Assembly: GCF_002902365.1 (NCBI RefSeq)
Contig: NZ_PPQC01000025.1
Location: forward strand, 96,369-160,368
Direction: 5' to 3'
From: Staphylococcus cohnii subsp. cohnii
GTDB lineage: Bacteria > Bacillota > Bacilli > Staphylococcales > Staphylococcaceae
DNA: 64,000 nucleotides
Shown piece after piece: positions 30,747 through 40,067 of this stretch. Made by a program: the position numbers and the translations under genes. Numbering within the stretch: position 1 is the stretch's first letter; each line of letters starts with the position of its first letter. Below the pieces are notes generated by a model. The model saw only the letters and a program-made list of their open reading frames with translations. It did no database searches and was not told where the DNA came from.

Positions 30747-31748
30747 ATGAACGATTTAAAATTATCTGCGCTTAATCTCGTTCCTATTAGAGAAGGTCAA
30801 ACCGATCAAGATGCAATTAGCGATATGGTTAAATTAGCACAAAATTTAGAAGAACTGGATTATGAGAGATATTGGATTGCAGAACATCATAACGCACCTA
30901 ACCTTGTCAGTTCAGCCACTGCGTTATTAATACAACATACATTAGAACATACTGCTAAAATAAGAGTAGGTTCTGGTGGTATCATGTTACCTAATCATGC
31001 TCCACTTGTTGTTGCAGAACAATTTGGGACAATGGAAACTGTATTTCCAAATCGCGTTGATTTAGGTCTAGGTCGGGCGCCAGGTACTGATATGATGACA
31101 GCGAGTGCCTTACGTAGAGATCAACACAATGGTGTTTATGAATTTCCTGAAGAAGTAGAACAACTTGCGACTTATTTCGGACCGGGTAATCAACAAACTT
31201 ATGTCCGTGCATATCCAGCAGTTGGTAAAAACGTTCCTCTTTATATATTGGGTTCTTCAACTGATTCAGCACACTTAGCTGCACGCAAAGGATTACCTTA
31301 TGTCTTTGCTGGGCATTTTGCACCACAACAAATGAAAGAAGCAATTGAAATTTATAAAGAACTTTTTGAACCCTCGGACGTGTTGAGCAAACCATATGTG
31401 ATTGTTTGTTTAAATGCAATCGTTGCTGATACAGATGCTCAAGCAGAATATCTGGCAACGACACAGGCTCAAGTTATGGTAAGTATAACTCGAGGAAGAA
31501 TGCAACCTGTACAACCACCTACTGACGACTTAAGAGGACTACTCACCCCTACTGAGTATGAAATAGCAAAACAACGTATGCAAAGTTCACTTGTTGGTTC
31601 TGAAGATACCGTCAAACAAAAATTACAATCATTTATAAATGAATATGGTGAAATAGATGAATTGATGGCTATTAGTTACATTTATGATCAGGAAGCACAA
31701 CTCGAATCATATCGTAAGCTTAAAAATATGATTACAACGCTAAATTAA
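30747..31748 (+). CDS. LLM-class flavin-dependent monooxygenase
   Basis: A 333-residue protein of the luciferase-like (bacterial luciferase alkanal monooxygenase) family. It shows the TIM-barrel start LSALNLVPIREGQ, RYWIAEHHNAPNL (31-55 region), RVGSGGIMLPNHAPLVVAEQFG and GLGRAPGTD, all standard for reduced-flavin binding. The substrate is unknown. It is transcribed divergently from the ABC-F gene from overlapping promoters, so co-regulation is possible. Confidence 0.92.
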   Translation: MNDLKLSALNLVPIREGQTDQDAISDMVKLAQNLEELDYERYWIAEHHNAPNLVSSATALLIQHTLEHTAKIRVGSGGIMLPNHAPLVVAEQFGTMETVFPNRVDLGLGRAPGTDMMTASALRRDQHNGVYEFPEEVEQLATYFGPGNQQTYVRAYPAVGKNVPLYILGSSTDSAHLAARKGLPYVFAGHFAPQQMKEAIEIYKELFEPSDVLSKPYVIVCLNAIVADTDAQAEYLATTQAQVMVSITRGRMQPVQPPTDDLRGLLTPTEYEIAKQRMQSSLVGSEDTVKQKLQSFINEYGEIDELMAISYIYDQEAQLESYRKLKNMITTLN

Positions 31749-31759
31749 ATATAAAAAAA

Positions 31760-31795
31760 GCCGAGTTCTTATGTAAGAAACTCGGCCTCTTTATA
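31760..31795 (+). terminator. Terminator after the flavin monooxygenase
   Basis: GCCGAGTTTC-type arms (GCCGAGTTCTTA / TAAGAAACTCGGC, 31760-31786) followed by a T-rich tail on the plus strand. An A-run on the other side lets it also serve the leftward small gene at 31830. Confidence 0.85.
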
Positions 31796-31829
31796 TTTAA
31801 GCGAAAAAGCTTAAACTTTTAAGACAATT

Positions 31830-31991
31830 TTATTTTTTATCGTCTTTTTTATCATCTTTTTTATCGTCACTGCCACCAGTGAAATTATCGATTTGTTCAG
31901 ATGCTTGTTTTGCTTTTTCGTTATCAGTATCTTTTAATTTGTCAGAAACGTTTTTTGCAGTTTCTTTTGCTTTATTTAAGAAATCAGCCAT
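31830..31991 (-). CDS. Small highly charged protein, 53 residues
   Basis: Begins MADFLNKAKETAKNV and ends in a run of Asp and Lys (DDKKDDKK repeats). It contains no hydrophobic or cysteine-rich part. A ribosome-binding site (AGGTGG) lies upstream. Its amphipathic Lys/Asp helix resembles CsbD/LEA-like stress proteins, and the following upstream gene is a CsbD-family gene. I do not recognise a family for it; it probably shares stress regulation with that neighbour. Confidence 0.8.
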   Translation of the reverse strand: MADFLNKAKETAKNVSDKLKDTDNEKAKQASEQIDNFTGGSDDKKDDKKDDKK

Positions 31992-32026
31992 AATAAAACC
32001 ACCTTTTTAGTATTAGTTAACGATTA

Positions 32027-32209
32027 TTATTTTTTAAATTTATCGATAACTTCATTTGCTTTATCTTTTGCATTTTCTACTACTTCTTTGGCTTTACCAG
32101 AATTTTTATCTTCTTTGCCTTCTTTTTCTAATTCTTTATTGTCGGCTACGTTACCAACTGTTTCTTTAACGTTTCCTTTTGCTTGTTCGAATTTATTTTC
32201 ATCAGCCAT
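32027..32209 (-). CDS. CsbD-family stress protein
   Basis: A 60-residue hydrophilic protein of the CsbD type, with the family core [17 protein letters not shown] (8-24) and a Lys/Glu-rich tail. CsbD of Bacillus is a sigma-B controlled protein of unknown function. AAGGAGG precedes the ATG. The small gene at 31830 lies 35 bases downstream and probably shares the transcript. I did not find a convincing sigma-B promoter. Confidence 0.9.
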   Translation of the reverse strand: MADENKFEQAKGNVKETVGNVADNKELEKEGKEDKNSGKAKEVVENAKDKANEVIDKFKK

Positions 32210-32338
32210 AAATAATACCTCCTTAGCAATGTATTAATTAAATACCACAATACTTAAGTCATAAACATTTAAAACAAACTTTTTTAAATATTTTCAATTA
32301 ATGTCAAAAAATGTTTAATTAACAATGTTATTCACATC

Positions 32339-32758
32339 TTAAATATAGAACATATATCCATCTAAATTATTCGTTTCATTATAATCTGCTAGGTATTTCA
32401 ATGTTGTATTATCTAATACTTCTCTTACTGCATCTCTCATTCTAATCCAAAGTTGTTTCTGTGCAGGAGGTTCAGAATCAATACTTTCTACGAATGTAAT
32501 TGGTCCTTCTAACAAACGAATAATGTCACCAGCCGTAATTTCTTCAGCTGAAACTCTCAATTGGTAACCACCTTTTGCACCACGAACACTTCGAATTAAA
32601 CCTGCATTTCTTAATGGACCCACTAGTTGTTCTAGATAAAGATCACTTAAATTATTTTCTTCAGCTATAGATTTTAACGAAACACATCCTTGCCCTTGTT
32701 TTTTGGCTAAGGATATCATTAGTGTTAAGCCATATCTACCTTTTGTTGATATTTTCAT
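32339..32758 (-). CDS. cymR: CymR, Rrf2-family repressor of cysteine metabolism
   Basis: A 139-residue Rrf2 regulator with the winged-helix opening MKISTKGRYGLTLMISLA and the recognition helix in LSDLYLEQLVGPLRNAGLI, followed by the wing VRGAKGGYQL. It lacks the three-cysteine cluster of IscR, as expected for CymR, which represses sulfur-uptake genes in complex with CysK. It is divergent from rarA across an 86-base gap. Confidence 0.93.
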   Translation of the reverse strand: MKISTKGRYGLTLMISLAKKQGQGCVSLKSIAEENNLSDLYLEQLVGPLRNAGLIRSVRGAKGGYQLRVSAEEITAGDIIRLLEGPITFVESIDSEPPAQKQLWIRMRDAVREVLDNTTLKYLADYNETNNLDGYMFYI

Positions 32759-32844
32759 TATATAACCTCACTTAATTCGAATACTATATATTAACATTCT
32801 ATCATTTTTTACGTTAAGATAATATTAGAAAGGTGTGAAAGATT

Positions 32845-34125
32845 GTGACGAACGAACCACTCGCTTCAAGAATGCGACCAAATAATATTGATGAGATCAT
32901 TTCACAGGATCATTTAGTTGGTGACAAAGGTATTATACGCAGAATGGTCAATACCAAACGATTATCGTCCATGATTTTTTATGGTCCCCCTGGAATTGGC
33001 AAAACGAGTATTGCTAAAGCTATTTCAGGCAGTACCCAATTTAAATTCCGCCAACTAAATGCTGTAACTAATACAAAAAAAGATATGCAACTCATAGTTG
33101 AAGAAGCAAAAATGTCTGGACAAGTCATTCTATTACTAGATGAGATTCATCGTTTAGATAAAGCGAAGCAAGATTTTTTATTGCCACATCTTGAAAATGG
33201 AAAAATTGTATTAATTGGTGCTACAACTTCAAATCCATATCATGCAATTAATCCTGCTATTCGATCAAGAGCACAAATCTTTGAGCTATACCCATTAGAT
33301 GAAAACGACATAAAAGTTTCTTTAGAGAGAGCTCTAACCGATGAATCACGCGGTCTAGCTTCATACAATCCAGTCATTGATGAAGAAGCGATGAATTATT
33401 TCACAACGCAAAGCCAAGGAGATGTCAGAAGTGCGCTGAATGCTTTAGAATTAGCCGTATTCAGTTCAGAAGTGATTGATAACCAAAGACATATTACATT
33501 GGAAGATGCTAAAGATTGCTTACAAAAAGGTGCTTTTGTCAGTGATAAAGATGGCGACATGCACTATGATGTGATGAGTGCATTTCAGAAATCAATTCGA
33601 GGAAGTGATGTTAATGCAGCATTGCATTATTTAGCACGTTTGATAGAAGCTGGAGACTTACCTACTATTGTCAGAAGATTATTAGTTATTAGTTATGAAG
33701 ACATAGGTTTAGCTTCGCCAGGTGCTGGACAACGTACTTTAGCAGCGATCGAATCTGCTGAAAGACTCGGTTTTCCAGAAGCAAGAATTCCTTTGAGTCA
33801 AGCGGTAATTGAATTATGTCTGTCACCTAAATCTAATTCTGGAATCACTGCTATCGATGCAGCACTGTCAGATATTCGTAAAGGTCATGTAGGACAAATT
33901 CCTGATCATTTAAAAGATGGGCATTACTCAGGCGCCAAAGATTTGGGTAGAGCGATAGGCTATAAGTATCCTCATAATTATGACAATGGTTTTATACCAC
34001 AACAATATTTGCCAGACAAATTAAAAAACAAAATTTACTATACGCCTAAAACAACATCAAAAACTGAACAACAGCTTAAATCTATTTTTGACAATATCAA
34101 TAAGGCGCAACAAAATAAAAATTAA
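32845..34125 (+). CDS. rarA: RarA (MgsA), replication-associated AAA+ ATPase
   Basis: A clamp-loader-related AAA+ ATPase of 426 residues acting at stalled replication forks. Walker A GPPGIGKTS is at about 46-54, Walker B LLLDEIHRLD at about 97-106, and sensor 1 is GATTSNP. The C-terminal tetramerisation domain contains EDIGLASPGAG. GTGTGAAAG precedes the likely GTG start, and the ATG-equivalent at 32845 fits the conserved N-terminus MTNEPLASRMRP. Confidence 0.95.
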   Translation: MTNEPLASRMRPNNIDEIISQDHLVGDKGIIRRMVNTKRLSSMIFYGPPGIGKTSIAKAISGSTQFKFRQLNAVTNTKKDMQLIVEEAKMSGQVILLLDEIHRLDKAKQDFLLPHLENGKIVLIGATTSNPYHAINPAIRSRAQIFELYPLDENDIKVSLERALTDESRGLASYNPVIDEEAMNYFTTQSQGDVRSALNALELAVFSSEVIDNQRHITLEDAKDCLQKGAFVSDKDGDMHYDVMSAFQKSIRGSDVNAALHYLARLIEAGDLPTIVRRLLVISYEDIGLASPGAGQRTLAAIESAERLGFPEARIPLSQAVIELCLSPKSNSGITAIDAALSDIRKGHVGQIPDHLKDGHYSGAKDLGRAIGYKYPHNYDNGFIPQQYLPDKLKNKIYYTPKTTSKTEQQLKSIFDNINKAQQNKN

Positions 34126-34142
34126 TTTACAACCATATCAAA

Positions 34143-34190
34143 CAACCGCGTTGACACATTACAGAAGACTACATGTGTTAAACGCGGTTG
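34143..34190. terminator. Bidirectional terminator between rarA and tcdA
   Basis: CAACCGCGTTGACACA and TGTGTTAAACGCGGTTG form a long near-perfect hairpin followed by T-rich sequence on the plus strand. It stands between two convergent genes and can end both. Confidence 0.85.
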
Positions 34191-34200
34191 TTTATTTCTT

Positions 34201-34968
34201 TTATTTATCTTTGATTCTTGTTACGGGTATATCTTTTAAAATATCATTCACTACATAGCTTGCACATATTAGTCCTACAACACTGGGTACAAATGCATTT
34301 GAGGATGGTGGCATTTGGCCTTTTCTAGTTGGCGCATTTGCATCGCCAACAGTTTCTTTGACATCTTCTCTTATGACGATTGGACTTTCATCTGAGAATA
34401 CTACAGGAATCCCTTTGAATATACCTAACTTTTTCAATTTACGACGTATCAATTTAGCCATTGGGTCCATATAAGTTTTAGAAATATCTGCAATCTGGAA
34501 ACGTGTAGGATCTGTTTTATTTGCGGCACCCATACTTGAAATAACAGAAATACCTCTTTCGAGACATTCTTTCATAAGATGAACTTTGTAAATAAGTGTA
34601 TCGCTCGCATCTAAAAAATAATCTATATCATAGTTATTAAACAAGGCTTCATAAGTTTCTTCTGTATAAAACATATGAAGTGATGTAACTTTACACTCAG
34701 GATTGATTAATTTAATGCGCTCTTCCATTAATGTTACTTTACTTTGACCAATTGTAGATGTTAATGCATGTAGTTGACGATTAACGTTCGTTATATCAAC
34801 ATCGTCTTTATCTATTAATATAATATGGCCTATATTAGTACGAGCTAAAGCTTCAGCTGCAAATGAGCCAACGCCTCCTACTCCTAAAACAACAACGGTT
34901 TTTTGTTTTAATAAATCTAAACCTTCTTTGCCGTATGCCAATTCATTTCTCGAAAATTGATGTTTCAT
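34201..34968 (-). CDS. tcdA: TcdA (CsdL/YrvM), tRNA t6A dehydratase
   Basis: A ThiF/E1-like ATPase of 255 residues that cyclises t6A37 of ANN-reading tRNAs to ct6A. The nucleotide motif GVGGVGSFAAEAL is at about 28-41, and DKDDVDITNVNRQ and the adenylation region follow. Proximity to 6S RNA and aspS matches the Bacillus aspS-bsrA-yrvM arrangement. Confidence 0.93.
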   Translation of the reverse strand: MKHQFSRNELAYGKEGLDLLKQKTVVVLGVGGVGSFAAEALARTNIGHIILIDKDDVDITNVNRQLHALTSTIGQSKVTLMEERIKLINPECKVTSLHMFYTEETYEALFNNYDIDYFLDASDTLIYKVHLMKECLERGISVISSMGAANKTDPTRFQIADISKTYMDPMAKLIRRKLKKLGIFKGIPVVFSDESPIVIREDVKETVGDANAPTRKGQMPPSSNAFVPSVVGLICASYVVNDILKDIPVTRIKDK

Positions 34969-35062
34969 TTTTAAACTCCTTATTTAGCGAATACTATTAT
35001 CATAACATTTTTGATTGATGATTATTTGTAAAACAATATTTTTTGTTAATTTATAACGATAT

Positions 35063-35290
35063 AAAAAATACGCAAGACCGAAGTCTTGCGTACCGATAGA
35101 GTCCGTGCGTGCCGTAGTTATAAATTGCTTGATCATTCGGCCTGCTATTAACAGGTGGGTGCCCTGTTTCTTGTTTTGCAAGTCCTCCTTGAGAGGCGTG
35201 TGCGCTGCAAGAAAACCTATTGGGCTCCCGGATCAAAGAGTGTTAGGCCCAAATATGAAGCAAACTTACGAACACGACAGATGACTACCT
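35063..35290 (-). ncRNA. ssrS: 6S RNA
   Basis: A GC-richer stretch of about 225 nt between aspS and tcdA, the conserved place of bsrA in Bacillus. The RNA carries long complementary segments typical of 6S, for example GGGCC...GGGAGCCC and CACACGCCTCTC...AGGAGG. It ends in a strong terminator (ACGCAAGAC, CGAA loop, GTCTTGCGT, T6 at 35063-35092). A -10-like TATACT lies at 35297-35302; the -35 is weak. Short ORFs overlapping this stretch on both strands are not genes. Confidence 0.85.
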
Positions 35291-35347
35291 TATGCAAGTA
35301 TAATAACACATTATTGGAATTTAGCAAGAATAAAGACTTGGTAAAAA

Positions 35348-37114
35348 TTAATGTCTAATTCTTAATGATAATTCTTCTAATTGATTTTCTGATACTTCGC
35401 TAGGCGCATTTGTTAATAAACAAGTTGCAGATGCAGTTTTAGGGAATGCAATTGTGTCACGTAAATTCGTACGACCAGTTAACAACATCACTAAGCGGTC
35501 TAAACCTAAAGCAATTCCACCATGTGGTGGTGCGCCATATTTAAATGCATCTAATAAGAAACCAAACTGTTCCCTAGCTTGCTCTTCGGTAAATCCTAAT
35601 ACTTCAAACATTTTTGATTGTAAATCTTCATTATGAATTCTAATAGAACCGCCACCGAGTTCATAACCATTTAGCACAATATCGTATGCATTAGCTTGAG
35701 CATTTTCAGGTTCAGAATCTAATTTATTAATGTCTTCTTGTTTTGGTGCTGTAAATGGATGATGGGCAGCAGTATAACGTTTTAACTCTTCATCATATTC
35801 AAGCAATGGCCAGTCTGTTACCCATAAGAAATTTAATTTACTTTCATCAATTAAATCTAATTCTTTAGCCAATTTTAATCTTAGCGCACCTAAACTTTGA
35901 GCAACAACATTAGGTTTGTCAGCTACAAATAATACTAAGTCTCCAGCTTTTGCACCAGTCAACGATTTTAATTTTTCAACATGGTCTGCTTCAAAGAATT
36001 TAGCTATAGGGCCGTTTAAACCTTCTTCAACTACTTTCACCCACGCCAAACCTTTCGCACCGTATATATTAACAAATTCAGTTAAAGCATCAATATCTTT
36101 TCTAGTGTAATTATCAGATGCACCTTCAGCTACAATTGCCTTCACTTGTCCATCGTTATTTACTGCATCTTTGAAGACTTTAAAGTCCATGATTTCACCA
36201 AGTTCTGAAACGTTAATTAATTCCATACCAAAACGTGTATCTGGTTTATCAGAACCAAAACGTGCCATTGCTTCATTATAAGTCATTCTTGGGAATGGAC
36301 GCGCCACTTCCACTTCTTTCACATCTTTTACAACTTTTTGTAACATTTCTTCGCCCATATCCATGACGTCTTCTTGATCAACAAAGCTCATTTCAATATC
36401 AACTTGTGTAAATTCTGGTTGACGGTCTGCACGTAAATCTTCATCACGGAAACATTTAACAATCTGATAATATTTATCAAAGCCACTAATCATTAACAAC
36501 TGTTTAAATATTTGTGGTGATTGAGGCAATGCATAAAATTCACCTTCATGAACACGGGATGGTACTAAATAATCGCGCGCACCTTCAGGTGTTGATTTAG
36601 TTAGCACAGGTGTTTCTATATCATAAAAACCTTCACCATCTAAATACTGTCTAATTGAACGCGTTGTTTGATGTCTCATCTTAAATGTTTGTGCTAATTC
36701 TTGACGTCTTAAATCTAAATATCTATATTTTAGTCTTATGTTTTCATCCACATTTTGATTATCTTCATTTAATGCAAATGGTGGTGTTTCGGCTTTATTA
36801 ATAATTTCAATCTCTGAAACTTGTACTTCAACTTGACCTGTTGCAATTTTTGGATTTACTGTTTGAGGGTCACGTTTTTTTACAATACCTTTTACTTGTA
36901 CAACGTACTCAGATCTAATTGTTTCAGCTATACGCAAAGCTTCTTCGGAAAAATCTGGATTAAAGACAATTTGCACATAACCTTCACGATCACGTAAATC
37001 TACAAAGATAAGTCCACCTAAATCTCTGCGATTATGTACCCAACCTTTTAATATAACTTCTTGTTCTAATAATGATTCAGTTACTAAACCACAATATGTT
37101 GTACGTTTACTCAT
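35348..37114 (-). CDS. aspS: Aspartyl-tRNA synthetase AspS
   Basis: A class IIb synthetase of 588 residues that charges tRNA-Asp. It has the N-terminal OB anticodon-binding domain ([22 protein letters not shown]), motif 2 ([16 protein letters not shown]), the bacterial GAD insertion and motif 3 ([21 protein letters not shown]). It follows hisS by 12 bases and shares the T-box leader of hisS. Confidence 0.97.
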   Translation of the reverse strand: MSKRTTYCGLVTESLLEQEVILKGWVHNRRDLGGLIFVDLRDREGYVQIVFNPDFSEEALRIAETIRSEYVVQVKGIVKKRDPQTVNPKIATGQVEVQVSEIEIINKAETPPFALNEDNQNVDENIRLKYRYLDLRRQELAQTFKMRHQTTRSIRQYLDGEGFYDIETPVLTKSTPEGARDYLVPSRVHEGEFYALPQSPQIFKQLLMISGFDKYYQIVKCFRDEDLRADRQPEFTQVDIEMSFVDQEDVMDMGEEMLQKVVKDVKEVEVARPFPRMTYNEAMARFGSDKPDTRFGMELINVSELGEIMDFKVFKDAVNNDGQVKAIVAEGASDNYTRKDIDALTEFVNIYGAKGLAWVKVVEEGLNGPIAKFFEADHVEKLKSLTGAKAGDLVLFVADKPNVVAQSLGALRLKLAKELDLIDESKLNFLWVTDWPLLEYDEELKRYTAAHHPFTAPKQEDINKLDSEPENAQANAYDIVLNGYELGGGSIRIHNEDLQSKMFEVLGFTEEQAREQFGFLLDAFKYGAPPHGGIALGLDRLVMLLTGRTNLRDTIAFPKTASATCLLTNAPSEVSENQLEELSLRIRH

Positions 37115-37126
37115 GATATCTTCTCC

Positions 37127-38389
37127 TTAATTTCTAAAATAGTTAACAAGTTCATTTAAATCAATACGTTCTGATGTTCCAGTTTCCATATTTTTTACAT
37201 TAATATTTTTTTCTTCTAATTCTTGATCACCAATAACAACAGTATGTTTGGCATTCAGTCTATCAGCTTGTTTCATTTGTCCTTTAACTTTACGTTCCAT
37301 ATAATCTTTATCCGCTTTAACACCATTTTTACGTAAATCATTCAATAATTTTACTGCAAAACGGTCTGCTTCTTCACCCATAGTAACGATAAATAAATCA
37401 AAATCATGGTCAACATCCAAATCAATGTCTTCTTCTTCTAATGCCATTAGCAATCTTTCAATGCTAAGTGCAAAACCAATACCTGTTTGACTTGGACCAT
37501 CTAGCAATTCAAGTAGACCATTATAACGGCCACCACCACATAAAGTCGTAATCGCACCTTCATAATTTGGATTATCAATCATCAGTTCAAATGCTGTGTG
37601 TGTATAATAATCTAAACCTCTTACTAAATTAGGATCTTCTTCATATTTGATGTCTAAATCGTTTAAATGCTGTTTTACTTCCTCAAAATATGCTTTTGAA
37701 TCATCATTTAAATATTCTGTAATGCGCGGTGCTGTTTTCACTGCTTCTTTATCTTTATCAACTTTACAATCCAAAATTCTCATTGGATTAGTGTGCAAAC
37801 GCGCTTGGCAATCCTTACAAAAATCGCCAATTACTGGTTCAAAATGTTTAACCAGCGCTTCAATATATTCTTTGCGCGAATCAATATCGCCAATACTATT
37901 AATAACTAATTTTAAATGTTTAAGACCAAATGACTGATAAATATGCATGACCATTGCTAAAATTTCAGCATCAATACTAGGATTTTCTGCACCTATGGCT
38001 TCTACACCAAATTGTGTAAATTGACGATAACGTCCTTTCTGTTTTCGTTCATAACGGAACATTGGACCATTGTAGTACAATTTAATCGGTTGGTTAGGTA
38101 ATCCTTGCATTTTATTTTCTATATATGAACGTACTACTGCAGCAGTACCCTCAGGTCTCAAAGTGATACTGCGGTCGCCTTTATCTTTGAATGTATACAT
38201 TTCTTTTTGAACGACATCCGTAGAATCGCCAACGCCACGTGCAAATAATTCAGTGCTTTCAAAAATAGGCGTGCGAATTTCTTCATAATTATATAATTCC
38301 ATCAATTCGTCTAATTTTGCTTCTATATATCGCCATTTTTTTGTTTCGCTTGGTAAAATGTCTTGTGTTCCTCTAGGAATATTTATCAT
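37127..38389 (-). CDS. hisS: Histidyl-tRNA synthetase HisS
   Basis: A class II synthetase of 420 residues with the start MINIPRGTQDILP, motif 2 (MFRYERKQKGRYRQFTQFGVE), the histidine-specific GLDYYTHTAFE and the C-terminal anticodon domain. I place the start at 38389 because GGAGAGG lies just upstream; the open frame reaches 7 codons further into the leader terminator. Confidence 0.96.
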   Translation of the reverse strand: MINIPRGTQDILPSETKKWRYIEAKLDELMELYNYEEIRTPIFESTELFARGVGDSTDVVQKEMYTFKDKGDRSITLRPEGTAAVVRSYIENKMQGLPNQPIKLYYNGPMFRYERKQKGRYRQFTQFGVEAIGAENPSIDAEILAMVMHIYQSFGLKHLKLVINSIGDIDSRKEYIEALVKHFEPVIGDFCKDCQARLHTNPMRILDCKVDKDKEAVKTAPRITEYLNDDSKAYFEEVKQHLNDLDIKYEEDPNLVRGLDYYTHTAFELMIDNPNYEGAITTLCGGGRYNGLLELLDGPSQTGIGFALSIERLLMALEEEDIDLDVDHDFDLFIVTMGEEADRFAVKLLNDLRKNGVKADKDYMERKVKGQMKQADRLNAKHTVVIGDQELEEKNINVKNMETGTSERIDLNELVNYFRN

Positions 38390-38404
38390 AAAACCTCTCC
38401 TTTT

Positions 38405-38640
38405 ATACAATAAAAAGCCCCTTGCATAACTATACAGTTATACAAGGGACGAATATCCGTGTTGCCACCCTATTTGGTTGACATAGTTTATCAATAAGCT
38501 ATATCAACCCACTTCATACGGATAACGTTCGTCACACGGCTTTAATTTCATAAAGCACCTCTTCTTGCGTTTTAATAACTAAACTACTAAGCATAATTTT
38601 CCAGCCTCGAATTATGTCTCTACACATTTTAAATGTTGAC
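38405..38640 (-). promoter_or_regulatory. T-box riboswitch of hisS-aspS
   Basis: The T-box AGGGTGGCAACACGG is present (complement at 38457-38471), followed by a terminator with arms CCCTTG.../...CAAGGGG and a T-run at 38410-38415. Stem III (GGTTGATATAG / CTATGTCAACC) lies before it. I could not place the specifier codon with confidence, so the responding tRNA (His, Asp) is inferred from the genes. The 5' limit is approximate. Confidence 0.88.
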
Positions 38641-38729
38641 GTTTCATTTAGCATAGTCAAGAATAATAACGGTTTTAATATAGAATTCATATCTAATAAT
38701 AACGAGTTATTGATTAATATGCAACCTTT

Positions 38730-39605
38730 TTATTCTGAAAAATATGCACGTAAACCATCGACAACTGCTTGTTCAACAATGTGGCGATGTAATTGATTCG
38801 TTATCATATTTTCATCAGTTGGGTTACTAATATAACCTAACTCTAGTAAAACAGCGGGAACATTCGTCTGTCTCAATACTTGGAAGTTTTCTTGTCTAGC
38901 GCCTTTATTTGTCAGTAACGCTTTCTTTTGTATGTAAATATTTAATGTTTCTGCAAGTGCTTTTTGATTATCTTGAAGCCAATAAACTGTAGTTCCATTA
39001 GCTTTAGAAGATTTTAGCGAATCATTATGTATGCTGATAAAAGCATCACCTTTAATATTACGATCGTCCAAACTAACATAACTATCTGAACTTCTCGTCA
39101 TACTTACAGTCGCGCCTTCTTTTTCAAGAAGACTTTTCAATTCTTTTGCTGTTTTCAGTGTATAAACTTTTTCAGTGCTCTTCTTTTTTGTATTACTTGA
39201 AGCTCCCTGGTCACTTCCCCCGTGACCAGGATCAAGTACAATTGTTTTATCTTTAAGTGGTTTATCGTTTGCATTAGCATCTGCTTGAATATCTAGGTTT
39301 GTATGCCAACCAGCCACCCAACCTTTATCTTTATGATTACTTGATTCAACTTCAATCCATTTGCCGGATTTACCAATTTTATTATAACTTTGACCTTGAT
39401 TAGCAGGTTTAATAGTAGGATATACAGCATTTGGACCTGTTCTCAAATCAGTATCTTCCGTTATATATATCGTACCCGCATCTTCATCATTGTGATTTAA
39501 AAAAGCAATGAGCATAAAAATAAATATGACAAATGCTAACGTAACAATAAGCATTGGGAAATTTTTTAAATTATGTTTATCTAGCCAAGTATTGATTGTT
39601 TTCAT
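38730..39605 (-). CDS. lytH: LytH, membrane-anchored cell-wall amidase
   Basis: A 291-residue N-acetylmuramoyl-L-alanine amidase. A transmembrane anchor is at about 18-38, an SH3b-like domain follows ([14 protein letters not shown]...), then an Amidase_3 domain with zinc ligands in [13 protein letters not shown] and FISIHNDSL, and the catalytic Glu in [10 protein letters not shown]. In S. aureus, LytH with its partner ActH removes stem peptides from peptidoglycan and controls where synthesis occurs. Its start overlaps the dtd stop by four bases. Confidence 0.93.
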   Translation of the reverse strand: MKTINTWLDKHNLKNFPMLIVTLAFVIFIFMLIAFLNHNDEDAGTIYITEDTDLRTGPNAVYPTIKPANQGQSYNKIGKSGKWIEVESSNHKDKGWVAGWHTNLDIQADANANDKPLKDKTIVLDPGHGGSDQGASSNTKKKSTEKVYTLKTAKELKSLLEKEGATVSMTRSSDSYVSLDDRNIKGDAFISIHNDSLKSSKANGTTVYWLQDNQKALAETLNIYIQKKALLTNKGARQENFQVLRQTNVPAVLLELGYISNPTDENMITNQLHRHIVEQAVVDGLRAYFSE

Positions 39606-40054
39606 ACGATTTTGCCATCCTGACTTTCATAAATAATTGTCACGGGGCCATCGTTGGCAATATTAACAAGCATATCTGTACCAAATTCTCCTGTTAATAC
39701 ATTTATGTTATAAGTGCGTAATGCCTCATTAAATTTTTCATAAAGTTCATTTGCTTTTTCAGGTGGCATTGAATTGGTAAAACCAGGTCTATTACCTTTT
39801 CTTACGTCTGCATATAGTGTGAATTGTGAGATAGAAAGAATCTCTCCACTTACTTGCTGTAAATTCAAATTAAGTTTGCCATTCTCATCTTCAAACAATC
39901 GGGCATTCACTATTTTTCTTACTAATGTATCAATGTCCGCTTCAGTAGACGATTTACCTACTCCAACAAGCAAACAAAAGCCTTTATTAATTTTATTATC
40001 TATTGAACCATTAGAAACGGATGCTTCTTTCACTCTTTGAACAATAATCCTCAT
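39602..40054 (-). CDS. dtd: D-aminoacyl-tRNA deacylase Dtd
   Basis: Dtd removes D-amino acids (and glycine from tRNA-Ala) from mischarged tRNA. The 150-residue protein has the signatures [13 protein letters not shown] at the start, [15 protein letters not shown] at about 76-90, and the cross-subunit proline motif TNSMPPEKA. It follows rsh by 13 bases, as in most Firmicutes. Confidence 0.96.
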   Translation of the reverse strand: MRIIVQRVKEASVSNGSIDNKINKGFCLLVGVGKSSTEADIDTLVRKIVNARLFEDENGKLNLNLQQVSGEILSISQFTLYADVRKGNRPGFTNSMPPEKANELYEKFNEALRTYNINVLTGEFGTDMLVNIANDGPVTIIYESQDGKIV

Positions 40055-40067
40055 GTGTATTTCACCT

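Noticed and set aside
30991..31464. 157-codon ORF antisense to the flavin monooxygenase gene
   Set aside because: It lies wholly inside a well-supported enzyme gene and has no start signal.
34984..35358. Several 60-67 codon ORFs on both strands between tcdA and aspS
   Set aside because: They overlap the 6S RNA and its terminator, lack ribosome-binding sites, and resemble no protein.
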